Below, in pieces: positions 48,933-61,169 of a stretch of 64,000 bases of DNA (positions are counted from its first letter, which is position 1; each line of letters begins with the position of its first letter). Position numbers and translations under genes: made by a program. The notes beneath the pieces were generated by a model that ran no database searches, was not told the DNA's origin, and saw only the letters and a list, made by a program, of their open reading frames with translations. Source of the DNA: Campylobacter sp. MIT 21-1684 (GTDB lineage Bacteria; Campylobacterota; Campylobacteria; Campylobacterales; Campylobacteraceae); NCBI RefSeq assembly GCF_026241315.1, contig NZ_JAPHNA010000002.1, positions 1 to 64,000 of the forward strand, in the 5' to 3' direction.

Positions 48933-50357
48933 TTATTTTAACACGAGTAAGGTTGTAAAACCATTGCGATAGATCCAAATTTTAACAAATTTATTTTTTC
49001 CATTTTGTTGTAAAGCAAGATTTAAATCTTTAAGATTTTTGACTTCATTTTGTCCAACTCCTATGATAATATCGCCTTTTTTAAATCCAGAATTTTCAGC
49101 CCTGCTTTTTTCTTTTACTTTTTCAACAAAAACTCCTTTTGCATCACTTGGAATTTGAAATTGGTTTTTTATTTTTGAATCTAAATTTCTTAAGCTTAAA
49201 CCTTCGATAATATTTTCTTGCACATCTTTGTTAAGGTTTTCATTTTCTCCTTTAAGTATCAGACTGACTTGTTTGCTTTCTCCGTCTCTTTCGTAGTAGA
49301 GTGTGAGTTTTTGATTTAAGTCAAGCGTGCCTATGTAGTTTTTTAAATCATTTGGGCTTTTGATGATTTTTTCATTTACTTTTGTTACTAAATCACCGCG
49401 TTTAAGTCCAGCCTCATCAGCAGAAGATCCTTTTTGCACATCGGTAATTAAAGCTCCTTCTTTATTTTTGTAGGCTTTTTTTGTATCCCCTTGTAGAGGA
49501 GCTATTGTAACACCAAGAAATCCTCTTTCAATCTTTCCTTTTTCTATGAGTTTTTTTGCAATATCTTTGACCATATTTGAAGGGATAGCAAAACCTATAC
49601 CATTGTTTCCGCCTGTGCGTGAGAGTATGGCTGAATTTATCCCTACTAACGCCCCGCGGCTATCTACTAACGCCCCGCCGGAATTTCCCGGATTGATTGA
49701 AGCATCAGTTTGGATAAAATTTTCATATTGATTCAATCCTATATTGTCTTTATTAAGAGCTGATATAATGCCACTTGTAATGCTAAAACCAACTCCAAAA
49801 GGGTTGCCTAAGGCAAAAACAAGATCGCCTTCCATAAGATTGTCTGAATCTGAGAAAGTTATAGCGGAGAGATTTTTTGCTTCTATTTTGATAACAGCAA
49901 GATCAGTTTTTGGGTCCTTGCCTATGAGTTTTGCTTTATATTCATTATCGCTATATGGTAAATTAACAGTTATAGTGTCTGTATCATCGACAACGTGGTT
50001 GTTTGTAACTATATAACCATCATTTGAGATGATGACGCCAGAGCCTAAAGAGCTGATAACTTCTTTTTCATTTCCACCTTTTCTTTGAGGAAAGTTAAAA
50101 TCAAAAAATTGTTTAAAATAAGGATCATTAAAAAAATCATCTAAAGGACTTTGGCGATTTGAACGTGTGATTGTTTTTGAAGTTGAAATATTGACAACTG
50201 ATTTTTTTGCATCTTCTATGAGAGAATTGTAACTTAATAGAGTGTTTTTATTTTGAGCAGGATTGATTCTGGTAACGTTAGAATCTGCTTCATTAAAATT
50301 AATACTTGCGGCAAATATTGCACTTGTAAAACTAAGACAGAGAACAAGTTTTTTCAT
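48933..50357 (-). CDS. htrA: Periplasmic/secreted serine protease-chaperone HtrA
   Basis: DegP-type protease of 474 residues that degrades misfolded envelope proteins; in C. jejuni it is also secreted and cleaves E-cadherin. Signal peptide 1-17. Catalytic triad H121 (NNHVVD), D152 (TDLAV) and S227 (GNSGGA). Two PDZ domains follow (about 262-355 and 385-470). The ATG at 50357 with AAAGGA is used; an upstream in-frame start adds six residues before the signal peptide. First gene of htrA-cprR-cprS. Confidence 0.95.
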   Translation of the reverse strand: MKKLVLCLSFTSAIFAASINFNEADSNVTRINPAQNKNTLLSYNSLIEDAKKSVVNISTSKTITRSNRQSPLDDFFNDPYFKQFFDFNFPQRKGGNEKEVISSLGSGVIISNDGYIVTNNHVVDDTDTITVNLPYSDNEYKAKLIGKDPKTDLAVIKIEAKNLSAITFSDSDNLMEGDLVFALGNPFGVGFSITSGIISALNKDNIGLNQYENFIQTDASINPGNSGGALVDSRGALVGINSAILSRTGGNNGIGFAIPSNMVKDIAKKLIEKGKIERGFLGVTIAPLQGDTKKAYKNKEGALITDVQKGSSADEAGLKRGDLVTKVNEKIIKSPNDLKNYIGTLDLNQKLTLYYERDGESKQVSLILKGENENLNKDVQENIIEGLSLRNLDSKIKNQFQIPSDAKGVFVEKVKEKSRAENSGFKKGDIIIGVGQNEVKNLKDLNLALQQNGKNKFVKIWIYRNGFTTLLVLK

Positions 50358-50433
50358 CGGATTTCCTTTTTTCAAGATATTTTTTTATCTAGCTTAGTAT
50401 AAAAATAAAAAATTGCAAAAGTGTAAATGAGAA

Positions 50434-50468
50434 CTTGAGTGTAAAAAATTTATAAAACTTGATTGACA
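50434..50468 (+). promoter_or_regulatory. Possible HspR-like half-site and repeat upstream of cbpA
   Basis: CTTGAGT (50434-50440) equals one arm of the HAIR consensus CTTGAGT-N7-ACTCAAG bound by HspR, but the second arm is absent. AACTTGA is repeated at 50432-50438 and 50457-50463, the second copy touching the -35 box. Since hspR is the next gene but one, self-repression is plausible but unproved. Confidence 0.35.
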
Positions 50469-50491
50469 CAGGCTAAAGTTTATGTTATAAT
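50463..50491 (+). promoter_or_regulatory. Consensus sigma-70 promoter for cbpA-hspR
   Basis: TTGACA (50463-50468) and TATAAT (50486-50491) separated by exactly 17 bp, both perfect. A full -35 box is unusual in Campylobacter. The start codon is 49 bp after the -10. Confidence 0.75.
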
Positions 50492-50539
50492 TTTTGATTA
50501 TTATCTAAAGAATTTAAGAACATCAAGGATATAAGAATA

Positions 50540-51421
50540 ATGAATAATAGTTTATACGATACTTTAGGCGTAAATAAAAATGCGAGCACAGATGAGATAA
50601 AAAAAGCATATCGCAGACTTGCAAGAAAGTATCATCCAGATATTAATAAAGAAAAAGGCGCAGAAGAAAAATTCAAAGAAATTAATGCGGCTTATGAAAT
50701 TTTAAGCGATGAAAAAAAACGTACCCAATATGATCAATATGGAGATTCCATTTTTGGAGGACAGAGTTTTCAAGATTTTTCGAGAAATACTCAAGGAATG
50801 AATTTAGACGATATTCTGCGCGATCTTTTTAGTTCAGGTTTTAGCGGTACTTCACGTTCAGGTTTTAGCTCTAAAGGTTTTAGCAGTGGTTTTGGGGGTT
50901 TTGATGAGGAGAATTTAGATCTTAATGCTGAATTAGTCATCTCTTTTGAAAAAGCTGTTGTTGGCGGAGAACATAGTTTTAGTTTTCAAGGAGAATTGAT
51001 TAAATTTAAAATTCCACACGGCATAAAAGATGGAGAAAAACTCCGTATTCGCAATAAAGGTAAGGTTGTGCGTGGAAAAAGAGGAGATCTCATCGTCAAA
51101 GTTAAAATAACAGAAAGTGAGCTGTATGAGAGAGAAGATGATGATCTTTTTCGCAAGTTAAATATTTCTTTACGAACAGCACTTTTTGGAGGAAAGATTA
51201 CCATTGCTACTTTAAAACCTGAAAAGAAAGAGGTTACATTGAGTGTTTTACCAAATTCAAAAAATGGACAAAAAATTCGTCTTAAGGGTTATGGAGTGCA
51301 AAATCGTAAAAGTGATATTTATGGTGATATGTATTTAACTTTAAATGTGGTTTTGCCAAATACGAGCGACTTAGACTCGAAATTACTTGAAAATTTAGAA
51401 AAAAATTTACCAAAGGATTAA
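50540..51421 (+). CDS. cbpA: Curved-DNA-binding/DnaJ-like co-chaperone CbpA
   Basis: J-domain co-chaperone of DnaK, 293 residues: J domain 1-70 with HPD at 32-34, a G/F/S-rich linker (about 75-130), then two C-terminal substrate-binding domains. There are no zinc-finger CxxCxGxG repeats, which separates it from DnaJ proper and fits CbpA. Coupled to hspR (1-bp gap), the usual cbpA-hspR arrangement. Confidence 0.93.
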   Translation: MNNSLYDTLGVNKNASTDEIKKAYRRLARKYHPDINKEKGAEEKFKEINAAYEILSDEKKRTQYDQYGDSIFGGQSFQDFSRNTQGMNLDDILRDLFSSGFSGTSRSGFSSKGFSSGFGGFDEENLDLNAELVISFEKAVVGGEHSFSFQGELIKFKIPHGIKDGEKLRIRNKGKVVRGKRGDLIVKVKITESELYEREDDDLFRKLNISLRTALFGGKITIATLKPEKKEVTLSVLPNSKNGQKIRLKGYGVQNRKSDIYGDMYLTLNVVLPNTSDLDSKLLENLEKNLPKD

Positions 51422-51422
51422 A

Positions 51423-51797
51423 ATGCAGCATAATTATGATGAACCTGTTTATTTGATTAGTGTTGTAGCTAAAGTACTTAGCATACACCCTCAAACTCTA
51501 AGGCAGTATGAAAGAGAAGGTTTGGTCGAACCAAGCAGGACAGATGGTAAAATTCGATTGTATTCTCAAAGAGATATTGATAGAATCAAACTTATTTTAC
51601 GTTTAACTCGAGATATGGGGATTAATTTGGCTGGCGTTGATGTGATTTTAAAACTTAAAAATCAGTTGCACGAATTTGAAAATTTAATAGATGAGCTTCG
51701 TTTAGAACTTAGCAAACAACAAAGTGGAGGACTTGCTTCAAAAGCTGTAATCAAACATAAAAATAGTTTTGATTTGATTTTTTATGAGAAAAATTAA
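51423..51797 (+). CDS. hspR: Heat-shock repressor HspR (MerR family)
   Basis: 124 residues. N-terminal MerR winged helix with YLISVVAKVLSIHPQTLRQYEREGL reading as helix-turn-helix and GKIRLYS as wing, then a dimerisation helix. HspR represses chaperone operons in Campylobacter and Helicobacter. It lies between cbpA and the antiporter gene, overlapping the latter by one base. Confidence 0.93.
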   Translation: MQHNYDEPVYLISVVAKVLSIHPQTLRQYEREGLVEPSRTDGKIRLYSQRDIDRIKLILRLTRDMGINLAGVDVILKLKNQLHEFENLIDELRLELSKQQSGGLASKAVIKHKNSFDLIFYEKN

Positions 51798-53419
51798 TGG
51801 ATAATTTTTTAGGAATTTTCTTAGTTGCTGCTACAAGTGCTATTGTTCTTAATGTTATTTTTAAGAGATTTGAAATTCCTAGCATTATAGGTTATATTAT
51901 TACAGGTATTCTTATTTCTCAAGTTTATGATTTTAACGGCAATGCAGAGCTTTCACACATAGCTGAATTTGGTATAGTGTTTTTGATGTTTACTATAGGG
52001 CTTGAATTTTCTTTTAAACATTTAATGGCTATGAAACAAGAAGTGTTTTTAAATGGATCTTTGCAAATGCTTTTGTGTGGTTTTATTTGTACCTTACTTG
52101 TAATGGTTCTTTTAGGTTTTGCAAGTAAAAGTGCTATTGTTGTGGGTTTTGCACTTGCTCTTTCTTCAACAGCTGTCGTTTTAAAAATTCTTAACGATAA
52201 TGGAGATATTAAAGAACATTATGGCAGAAAAGTTTTAGGAATATTGATTTTTCAGGATCTCGCTGTTATTCCATTACTGCTTCTTGCTGATATTTTTTCT
52301 TCTACTGATAAAAATATCATACAGCTCGTACTTACCACCTTGCTTTCAGCTTGTATATTACTCACTTTGCTGTATTTTATAGGCAAGTATTTGATTGATA
52401 GAATTTTTCACTTTGTTATACGTTCTTCTTCTCAAGAAATTTTTATTTTAACTATTCTCTTTATAGTGATAGGGTCAAGTTTTTTGGCTTACAATTTTGG
52501 TTTTTCATATTCACTTGGAGCTTTTATTGCTGGAGTTTTGATAGCCGAAACAAATTACAGACATAAAATTGAAGCCGATTTAATTCCTTTTAGAGATCTA
52601 CTTTTAGGTTTCTTTTTTGTAACAATTGGAATGCAGATTCAATTTGAAATAGTTTTTCAAAATTGGTTTCTTATCGTTCTTTTAACCTTCCTTATCACTT
52701 CTTTAAAATTTGGTATAGTGTTTGTCTTTTTATCTTGTTACAATAAAAAGAAAGTTGCCTTAAAAACTGCTTTTAGTATAGCTCAAGTCGGGGAATTCTC
52801 TTTGGTTATTTTTTCACTTTTACAATCAAAAAAAATGATAGATATAAACACAGCACAAATTCTTATACTTGTTTCTATTATAACGATGATGCTGACACCC
52901 TTTGTGCTAAATAATATACGAAAAATCGCTAATGTTGTTGAGGATATGACTTTAAATTCAAATTTGACTCAAAATTTTGGTGAAATTTCAAAACTTAAGA
53001 ATCATTTAGTTATTTTTGGTTATGGTCGTTTAGGGCAAGAAGTGGTGCAAAAGATTAAAAATACAGGAGTGCCTTATCTTGCTTTAGAAAGTGATTTGAA
53101 TTTGGTTGAGCTTGGAAGAAGTCGAGGTGAAAATGTGGTTTTTGCTAATGCAGCTCAAGAAGAGACCTTTAAAATCGCAAATATAGAGGAATGTGCAGTT
53201 GTTATCATCACTATAAGCAATGAAGCAAAACTTGAAATGTTGTGTCAGATTTTAGAAGGTTTTGCTACACCTATTGATATAATAGTGCATATGAATGCTA
53301 ATGCCCAAAAAATTCTTTTTTCAAATATAAGTGAAAATTTACGCATTGTACCTTCTGAAAAAGTTTTGGCAACAAAGCTTGTGCAAGAGGCTCTAGAATG
53401 CCGTATTCATAAAAATTAA
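51797..53419 (+). CDS. CPA2 cation:proton antiporter, KefB type
   Basis: 540-residue membrane protein with about 12 helices (1-380) and a cytoplasmic TrkA-N/RCK domain (about 395-540) beginning HLVIFGYGRLGQ. FGIVFLMFTIGLEFS and LGAFIAGVLIAET are CPA2 signatures. Annotated as KefB in relatives, but no KefF/KefG partner is near and a glutathione-gating site is not evident, so K+/H+ or Na+/H+ exchange is open. Co-transcribed with hspR. Confidence 0.85.
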   Translation: MDNFLGIFLVAATSAIVLNVIFKRFEIPSIIGYIITGILISQVYDFNGNAELSHIAEFGIVFLMFTIGLEFSFKHLMAMKQEVFLNGSLQMLLCGFICTLLVMVLLGFASKSAIVVGFALALSSTAVVLKILNDNGDIKEHYGRKVLGILIFQDLAVIPLLLLADIFSSTDKNIIQLVLTTLLSACILLTLLYFIGKYLIDRIFHFVIRSSSQEIFILTILFIVIGSSFLAYNFGFSYSLGAFIAGVLIAETNYRHKIEADLIPFRDLLLGFFFVTIGMQIQFEIVFQNWFLIVLLTFLITSLKFGIVFVFLSCYNKKKVALKTAFSIAQVGEFSLVIFSLLQSKKMIDINTAQILILVSIITMMLTPFVLNNIRKIANVVEDMTLNSNLTQNFGEISKLKNHLVIFGYGRLGQEVVQKIKNTGVPYLALESDLNLVELGRSRGENVVFANAAQEETFKIANIEECAVVIITISNEAKLEMLCQILEGFATPIDIIVHMNANAQKILFSNISENLRIVPSEKVLATKLVQEALECRIHKN

Positions 53420-53428
53420 AGCTTTACA

Positions 53429-53761
53429 ATGAAAAAAGATAAAGAGAAAAATTTACGCGTGAGGTACTTGAGGAAGTTAGAAAAATTCGCTTATACTGCT
53501 CTTTGTATTTTGAAAAAGGAAAATTTTGATAAAGAGGAATTTCAAAAAAGAATGCAAAAAAACGCTATCATTTTTGAACATTCTTTAAATCTCCCTTTAC
53601 ATTCTGCCTCTACAAAAGCCTTAGAAAATTTTGTAAAAGCTTGTTTAGATTTTTCCAAGGAGAGGGCTGAACTCATAAATCTTGCAAATTCTTTTCATAA
53701 GATGAAAAATTATAGTAAAAAAGAACAAAAATATAAAAAGTATCTGAAGGATTATGAATGA
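53429..53761 (+). CDS. Small basic helical protein, unknown function
   Basis: 110 residues, about a quarter lysine and arginine, predicted all-helical with no signal or membrane segment. Not a family I recognise (Cj1232 type by position). It overlaps the HAD gene by 4 bp (ATGA) and follows the antiporter by 9 bp, which supports it being real. Confidence 0.65.
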   Translation: MKKDKEKNLRVRYLRKLEKFAYTALCILKKENFDKEEFQKRMQKNAIIFEHSLNLPLHSASTKALENFVKACLDFSKERAELINLANSFHKMKNYSKKEQKYKKYLKDYE

Positions 53762-54378
53762 TTAATATATTTTTTGATATGGATGGTACTTTGATTGATA
53801 GTGCAAGAGCCATAGTTGCTGCTGTGAATGAAATAAGGCAACTTATGCATTTGCCTGAACTTTCACGAGAGCATATATTATATACAATTAATACTCCGGG
53901 TGTTGATTGGGCAAAAGAATTTTATAATATTGATGATTTTGAACATTCAAGTTTTAAGAATGGTTTTGAAGAGTATTTCATCAAACATTATAATGAAAGT
54001 GTCGAGTTGTTTGAAGGTGTGAAAGAGCTTTTAGAATTTTTAAAGCATAAACAGTGTTTTTTGGCTCTTGCAACTAATGCCCCGCAAAGTTCGCTTTCAA
54101 GAATCTTAAAAAAGCATAATATTTTGCTTTTTTTTGATGCAGTTGTAGGTGTGAGTGATGAGATGAAGCCAAAACCTGATCCTCAAATGCTTCATTTTTT
54201 GCAAAAACAGGCAAAATATCATCATTCTGTTTTTATAGGCGACAGTCAAAAAGACAGAGAATGTGCTTTGAATGCTAAGATTAGCTACTATAATGCACGT
54301 TGGTATGAAAAAGAAATAAAAGATGATGAATTTAACAGCGCAGAAGGTTTAAAAGCCTTGCTTGAAAAATACTTATAA
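53758..54378 (+). CDS. HAD-superfamily phosphatase, Gph-like
   Basis: 206 residues. Motif I FFDMDGTLIDS has the nucleophile D7 and acid D9; motif II is LATNAPQSS; motif III MKPKPDP and IGDSQKD complete the core. The helical cap (about 16-80) is of the phosphoglycolate-phosphatase/beta-phosphoglucomutase type. Substrate is not predictable; Cj1233 type. Confidence 0.85.
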   Translation: MINIFFDMDGTLIDSARAIVAAVNEIRQLMHLPELSREHILYTINTPGVDWAKEFYNIDDFEHSSFKNGFEEYFIKHYNESVELFEGVKELLEFLKHKQCFLALATNAPQSSLSRILKKHNILLFFDAVVGVSDEMKPKPDPQMLHFLQKQAKYHHSVFIGDSQKDRECALNAKISYYNARWYEKEIKDDEFNSAEGLKALLEKYL

Positions 54379-54400
54379 TTTTTTTTAATTAAAATTTCGT

Positions 54401-54406
54401 TACAAT
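54401..54406 (+). promoter_or_regulatory. -10 element for glyS
   Basis: TACAAT preceded by CGT, 33 bp before the glyS ATG, in a 60-bp gap. Confidence 0.45.
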
Positions 54407-54438
54407 CAAAATATTAATAAAAACTAAAGAAAGTAAGA

Positions 54439-56433
54439 ATGAGTGAATTATTAATTGAAATCGGCACAGAGGAACTTCCAGCAATTCCTTTACTACAAGA
54501 GCTTGCAAATATAAAGAAAAAATGGTCTTTTGTCCTTGAAGAATATGGCTTGAAAAGCAATTTTCATTTTTATTATACCCCAAGACGTCTTGTTTTTTTT
54601 CATAATGATTTTCCTTTGAAACAAAAAGATCGTATGGTAGAATTTATTGGTGCTCCTAAAGATATAGCTTTTCATAAGGGTGCTTTAACTTCTGCGGGAA
54701 AAGCTTTTTTACAAAAGGCTCAAATTAGCGAAAATGAAATTACTTTTAAAGAGCTAAAAGGCAAGGAAGTTTTGTATTATAATAAAGTTGTAAAAGGGAA
54801 AGAAAGCGTTGTACTTTTGCCTCAAATGATAGAAAAATTTTTACAGAGCCTGAATTTTGGTAAAAGTATGCGTTGGGGCGTGCATACTTTCGAATTTATT
54901 CGTGCTATACGTAGTATGGTTTGTGTGTTGAATGATATTTTAGTTGAGTTTGAAATGTATGGGGTGCAAAGTGCAAAAAAAACTTTTATACATAGAAGTA
55001 TAAGTTATGAATGCAAAACTTTTGGGAATGCTAAAGAGTATTTTGACATTTTGAAACAAAACTACATTCTTTTAGACCAAGAGGAACGGAAGAAAAAAAT
55101 TGAAAACGAAATAAGAGATTTAGAAAAGAAACATTGTTTTACCGTGCTTAAGGATGAAAGTCTTTTGGCTGAACTTGTAGCTATTACCGAGTATCCAACA
55201 GCTTTATTAGGCACTTTTGAGAGTGAATTTCTTAAACTTCCAAGTGAAGTTATCATCACTTCTATGCGCGAAAATCAAAGGTATTTCGCTGTTACAAACA
55301 ATGAGAACTTACTCAATCATTTTATAGTTATAAGCAATGCAGTGTGTGAGGATTATTCTAAAATTATACACGGCAATGAAAGGGTATTACGTGCAAGATT
55401 AAGCGATGGGATGTTTTTTTATCAAAATGACTTGCACAACGGTCTTTCCCCTGAAAAACTTTCAAACATAACCTATTTGGAAGGTTTAGGGACTATGAGT
55501 GATAAAATACAAAGGGAGCTTTATTTTGCAAAAATACTCTGTGAAAACTATGAATTTGCTGATTTTGAAATTGTAAGCAAGGTTCTTGAGTATGCAAAGG
55601 CTGATTTGACAACACAAATGGTCTATGAATTTACCGATTTACAGGGTATTATGGGAAGTTATTATGCAAAAGCTTTAGGTTTTTCTGACGAGCTTTGTTT
55701 GGCTATAAGAGAGCAGTATTTGCCAAATTCGGAGCATTCGGCTTTACCAAGCACTTTGCTTTCAAGTCTTGTTGCTCTTTCGATTAAACTTGAAACATTG
55801 ATGGGATTGTTTAGTATAGGAAAAATTCCAAGTGGCACAAAAGATCCTTATGCTTTGCGTAGAGCTGCAAATGGAGTTTTAAAAATTGTTTTGTCTTTAG
55901 GAAAAAGTTTTGATTTGCACAAAGTACTTTTACAAGCAAAAACCTTATATAAAGACTTTGAACTAGAAGTTTTGGAGAATTTTATTTTTGAAAGACTCCA
56001 TACCTTTTATAAGCTGAATTCAAGTTTTATTGCATCGGTATTGCACTCAAAAAATACTGATATACTTTTTATTGATGAGAGTATCAAGACTTTGGCTTTG
56101 TTTAGTCAAAAAGATGATTTTAATGAAAAATGCAGTACTTTCAAACGACTTGCAAATATTGTACAAAAATCATCACAAACACTTGATGAAAAACTTTTTG
56201 TTGAAGAGGCTGAAAAAAAACTTTATACAGCTTTTTTACAAAGTTTGCAAGCGCATAATGTTGCACAGAGACTTGAAAATTTATTTGGTTTAAAGCCTTA
56301 TATTGATGATTTTTTTAATTCTGTTATGATTAATGTTGATGATGAAAGACTTAAAAATAACCGAGAGGCTTTGGTATTAACTATTTATGAAGAATTTTTA
56401 AAAATTGCTGATATTAAAGAATTGCGTCTATGA
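54439..56433 (+). CDS. glyS: Glycyl-tRNA synthetase beta subunit
   Basis: 664 residues, typical for the tRNA-binding beta chain of the alpha2beta2 enzyme. It starts LLIEIGTEELPA, has ITSMRENQRYF and RVLRARLSDGMFFYQND, and RRAANGVLKIV in the C-terminal half, all typical. glyQ is not in the window; the subunits are split in campylobacters. AAGAAAGTAAG before the ATG. Confidence 0.96.
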   Translation: MSELLIEIGTEELPAIPLLQELANIKKKWSFVLEEYGLKSNFHFYYTPRRLVFFHNDFPLKQKDRMVEFIGAPKDIAFHKGALTSAGKAFLQKAQISENEITFKELKGKEVLYYNKVVKGKESVVLLPQMIEKFLQSLNFGKSMRWGVHTFEFIRAIRSMVCVLNDILVEFEMYGVQSAKKTFIHRSISYECKTFGNAKEYFDILKQNYILLDQEERKKKIENEIRDLEKKHCFTVLKDESLLAELVAITEYPTALLGTFESEFLKLPSEVIITSMRENQRYFAVTNNENLLNHFIVISNAVCEDYSKIIHGNERVLRARLSDGMFFYQNDLHNGLSPEKLSNITYLEGLGTMSDKIQRELYFAKILCENYEFADFEIVSKVLEYAKADLTTQMVYEFTDLQGIMGSYYAKALGFSDELCLAIREQYLPNSEHSALPSTLLSSLVALSIKLETLMGLFSIGKIPSGTKDPYALRRAANGVLKIVLSLGKSFDLHKVLLQAKTLYKDFELEVLENFIFERLHTFYKLNSSFIASVLHSKNTDILFIDESIKTLALFSQKDDFNEKCSTFKRLANIVQKSSQTLDEKLFVEEAEKKLYTAFLQSLQAHNVAQRLENLFGLKPYIDDFFNSVMINVDDERLKNNREALVLTIYEEFLKIADIKELRL

Positions 56434-57257
56434 GAATTTGCATTTCTTTATTTTTCATTTGTTTTTTTGCTTTTGCTCAAACACCATTAGAGCTTGTTAA
56501 AGGTCAGACTTTATTTTTAGAATTTGAAAAAAAAGATTTTATAGAGGTAAAAAACGGCGATAAAAAACTTAATGTTTTTCCTCATCCAAACAATGATAAA
56601 AAGCTTGTAAGTCTTTTTTCTTTGCCTTATAAAAATCCTCCAAAAAAAAGTACTATTACAATTGTCCATACGAACAAAAAAGAGAATTTTATGATTTATA
56701 CTCAAGAAGGCAATTATACAAGTGAAACCATTCAAGTACAGGTAGAAAAGGTTTTTCCTCCAAAGACTGCACAAGAACGTATCACACAAGAAGCACAAGA
56801 AACTAGTGCTCTTTATAAGAACTATACTCAAAAAGCCTTATTTAATGGAACTTTTCAATTACCTCTTGAGAGTAAAATTACAAGTGCTTATGGTAAAGCT
56901 AGAGTTTTTAATAATTCTATAACAAGTTATCACAGCGGTATTGATTTTCGTGCAAAAATAGGGACTGCTATTAAAGCGGCTAATTCTGGAGTAGTTGTAC
57001 TTGCAAAAGAACGTTATTATGCGGGTGGTTCTATTGTCATTGATCACGGATACGGAATTTATTCGCAGTACTATCATCTTTCAAAGCTTAATGTCAAGGT
57101 AGGACAACAAGTGCATAAAGGTCAAATAATAGGACTTAGCGGGGCTAGCGGTAGAGCAAGTGGGCCACATTTGCATTTTGGAATTATAGTTGCTTTAAAA
57201 CAAGTCGATCCTCTTGATTTTATCGCTAAATTTAATTTGCTTTTTAATGAAATTTAG
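56430..57257 (+). CDS. M23 metallopeptidase, probably active
   Basis: Periplasmic peptidoglycan endopeptidase candidate, 275 residues: signal peptide (1-16), a beta-rich N-terminal domain (about 20-110) and LytM domain (about 140-270). Zinc ligands H168 and D172 (HSGID) and H249 plus catalytic H216 (YYHLS) and H247 (HLHF) are all present, unlike the EnvC-like protein in this window. Coupled to glyS by ATGA. Function in cell shape or division is likely but the target bond is unknown. Confidence 0.87.
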   Translation: MRICISLFFICFFAFAQTPLELVKGQTLFLEFEKKDFIEVKNGDKKLNVFPHPNNDKKLVSLFSLPYKNPPKKSTITIVHTNKKENFMIYTQEGNYTSETIQVQVEKVFPPKTAQERITQEAQETSALYKNYTQKALFNGTFQLPLESKITSAYGKARVFNNSITSYHSGIDFRAKIGTAIKAANSGVVVLAKERYYAGGSIVIDHGYGIYSQYYHLSKLNVKVGQQVHKGQIIGLSGASGRASGPHLHFGIIVALKQVDPLDFIAKFNLLFNEI

Positions 57258-58194
57258 TCAGTTCTTTACTTCTTGGCTTCATAAGAATTACTATAAAAAT
57301 GCTGTAAATATAGGAAGAAAAGGGGATTTTTTTACAACAGTAAGTGTTGGAGAGCTTTTTGGTACTCTTTTAGCAAAGCATTTTTTACATCTTATAGATA
57401 AAGCAATTCTTACACCACCGTTGCAAATAGTTGAGATAGGAGCTAACGAAGCGTATTTGAGTCGCGATTTTTTAAAGGCTTTGCTTGAATTTCGTCCTGA
57501 AATTTTTCAATATCTTGATTTTTTTATTATTGAACCTCACAAAAAACTTCGTACTTTACAAAAAAAGACGCTTTTGGGAGTAGAATTTCACCATAGAAAA
57601 TCCTTACAAGAGTGTCAATTTTCAAACGCTTTTTTCTTCTGTAATGAGCTTTTTGATAGTTTTTCAGTAGAATTAATTGATAATGGCACAATGGCTTTTG
57701 TTGAGGATTTTCACCTTTCTTTTAAACCTTTAGAACAGAATCTGAAACAAAGATGTGAATCTTTAGAGCTTTTCAAAGGAGAATTGAGTATTGAGCTTGA
57801 GAATTTTTTTGCACAGCTAGATAAGGCTTGTCAAAAATTTGTTTTTGCCAGTTTTGATTATGGGGTTTTGAAGCCTTACGATTTTAGTCTTCGTTTGTAT
57901 CACCAACACCAAGTTTTTAATTTTTTTGAAGTATCTTTGCAGCAGTTTTTTGGCAAGAGTGATCTTACATATAATGTTAATTTTACTCATTTACTCAAGC
58001 TAATTGAGGAGTATAATTTTACACTTTTACATTTTCAAAAACAAAATACAGCTTTGATTGATTTTGGTTTTGAAGAACTTATAAATCAATACTTTAACAA
58101 TAAAAAGCATTATGAGAATTTGTTGAGTCAAGCTAAAATCCTTTTTTTTAATTTTGATGAAAAATTCCATTTTTTTGAATTTGCAAAATTGTAA
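57247..58194 (+). CDS. MidA/NDUFAF7-like SAM methyltransferase (DUF185)
   Basis: 315 residues. The N-terminal part reads GRKGDFFTTVSVGELFGTLLA, the hallmark of the DUF185 family, followed by the SAM site VEIGANEAYLSRDFL and the conserved CNELFDSFSVE. In mitochondria the relative NDUFAF7 methylates an arginine in complex I; the bacterial substrate is unknown. ATG 57247 overlaps the peptidase stop by 11 bp; an upstream TTG is less likely. Confidence 0.8.
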   Translation: MKFSQFFTSWLHKNYYKNAVNIGRKGDFFTTVSVGELFGTLLAKHFLHLIDKAILTPPLQIVEIGANEAYLSRDFLKALLEFRPEIFQYLDFFIIEPHKKLRTLQKKTLLGVEFHHRKSLQECQFSNAFFFCNELFDSFSVELIDNGTMAFVEDFHLSFKPLEQNLKQRCESLELFKGELSIELENFFAQLDKACQKFVFASFDYGVLKPYDFSLRLYHQHQVFNFFEVSLQQFFGKSDLTYNVNFTHLLKLIEEYNFTLLHFQKQNTALIDFGFEELINQYFNNKKHYENLLSQAKILFFNFDEKFHFFEFAKL

Positions 58195-58196
58195 TA

Positions 58197-61151
<2,955 letters not shown>

Positions 61152-61169
61152 TATGAAAGGTTTGTAGCG

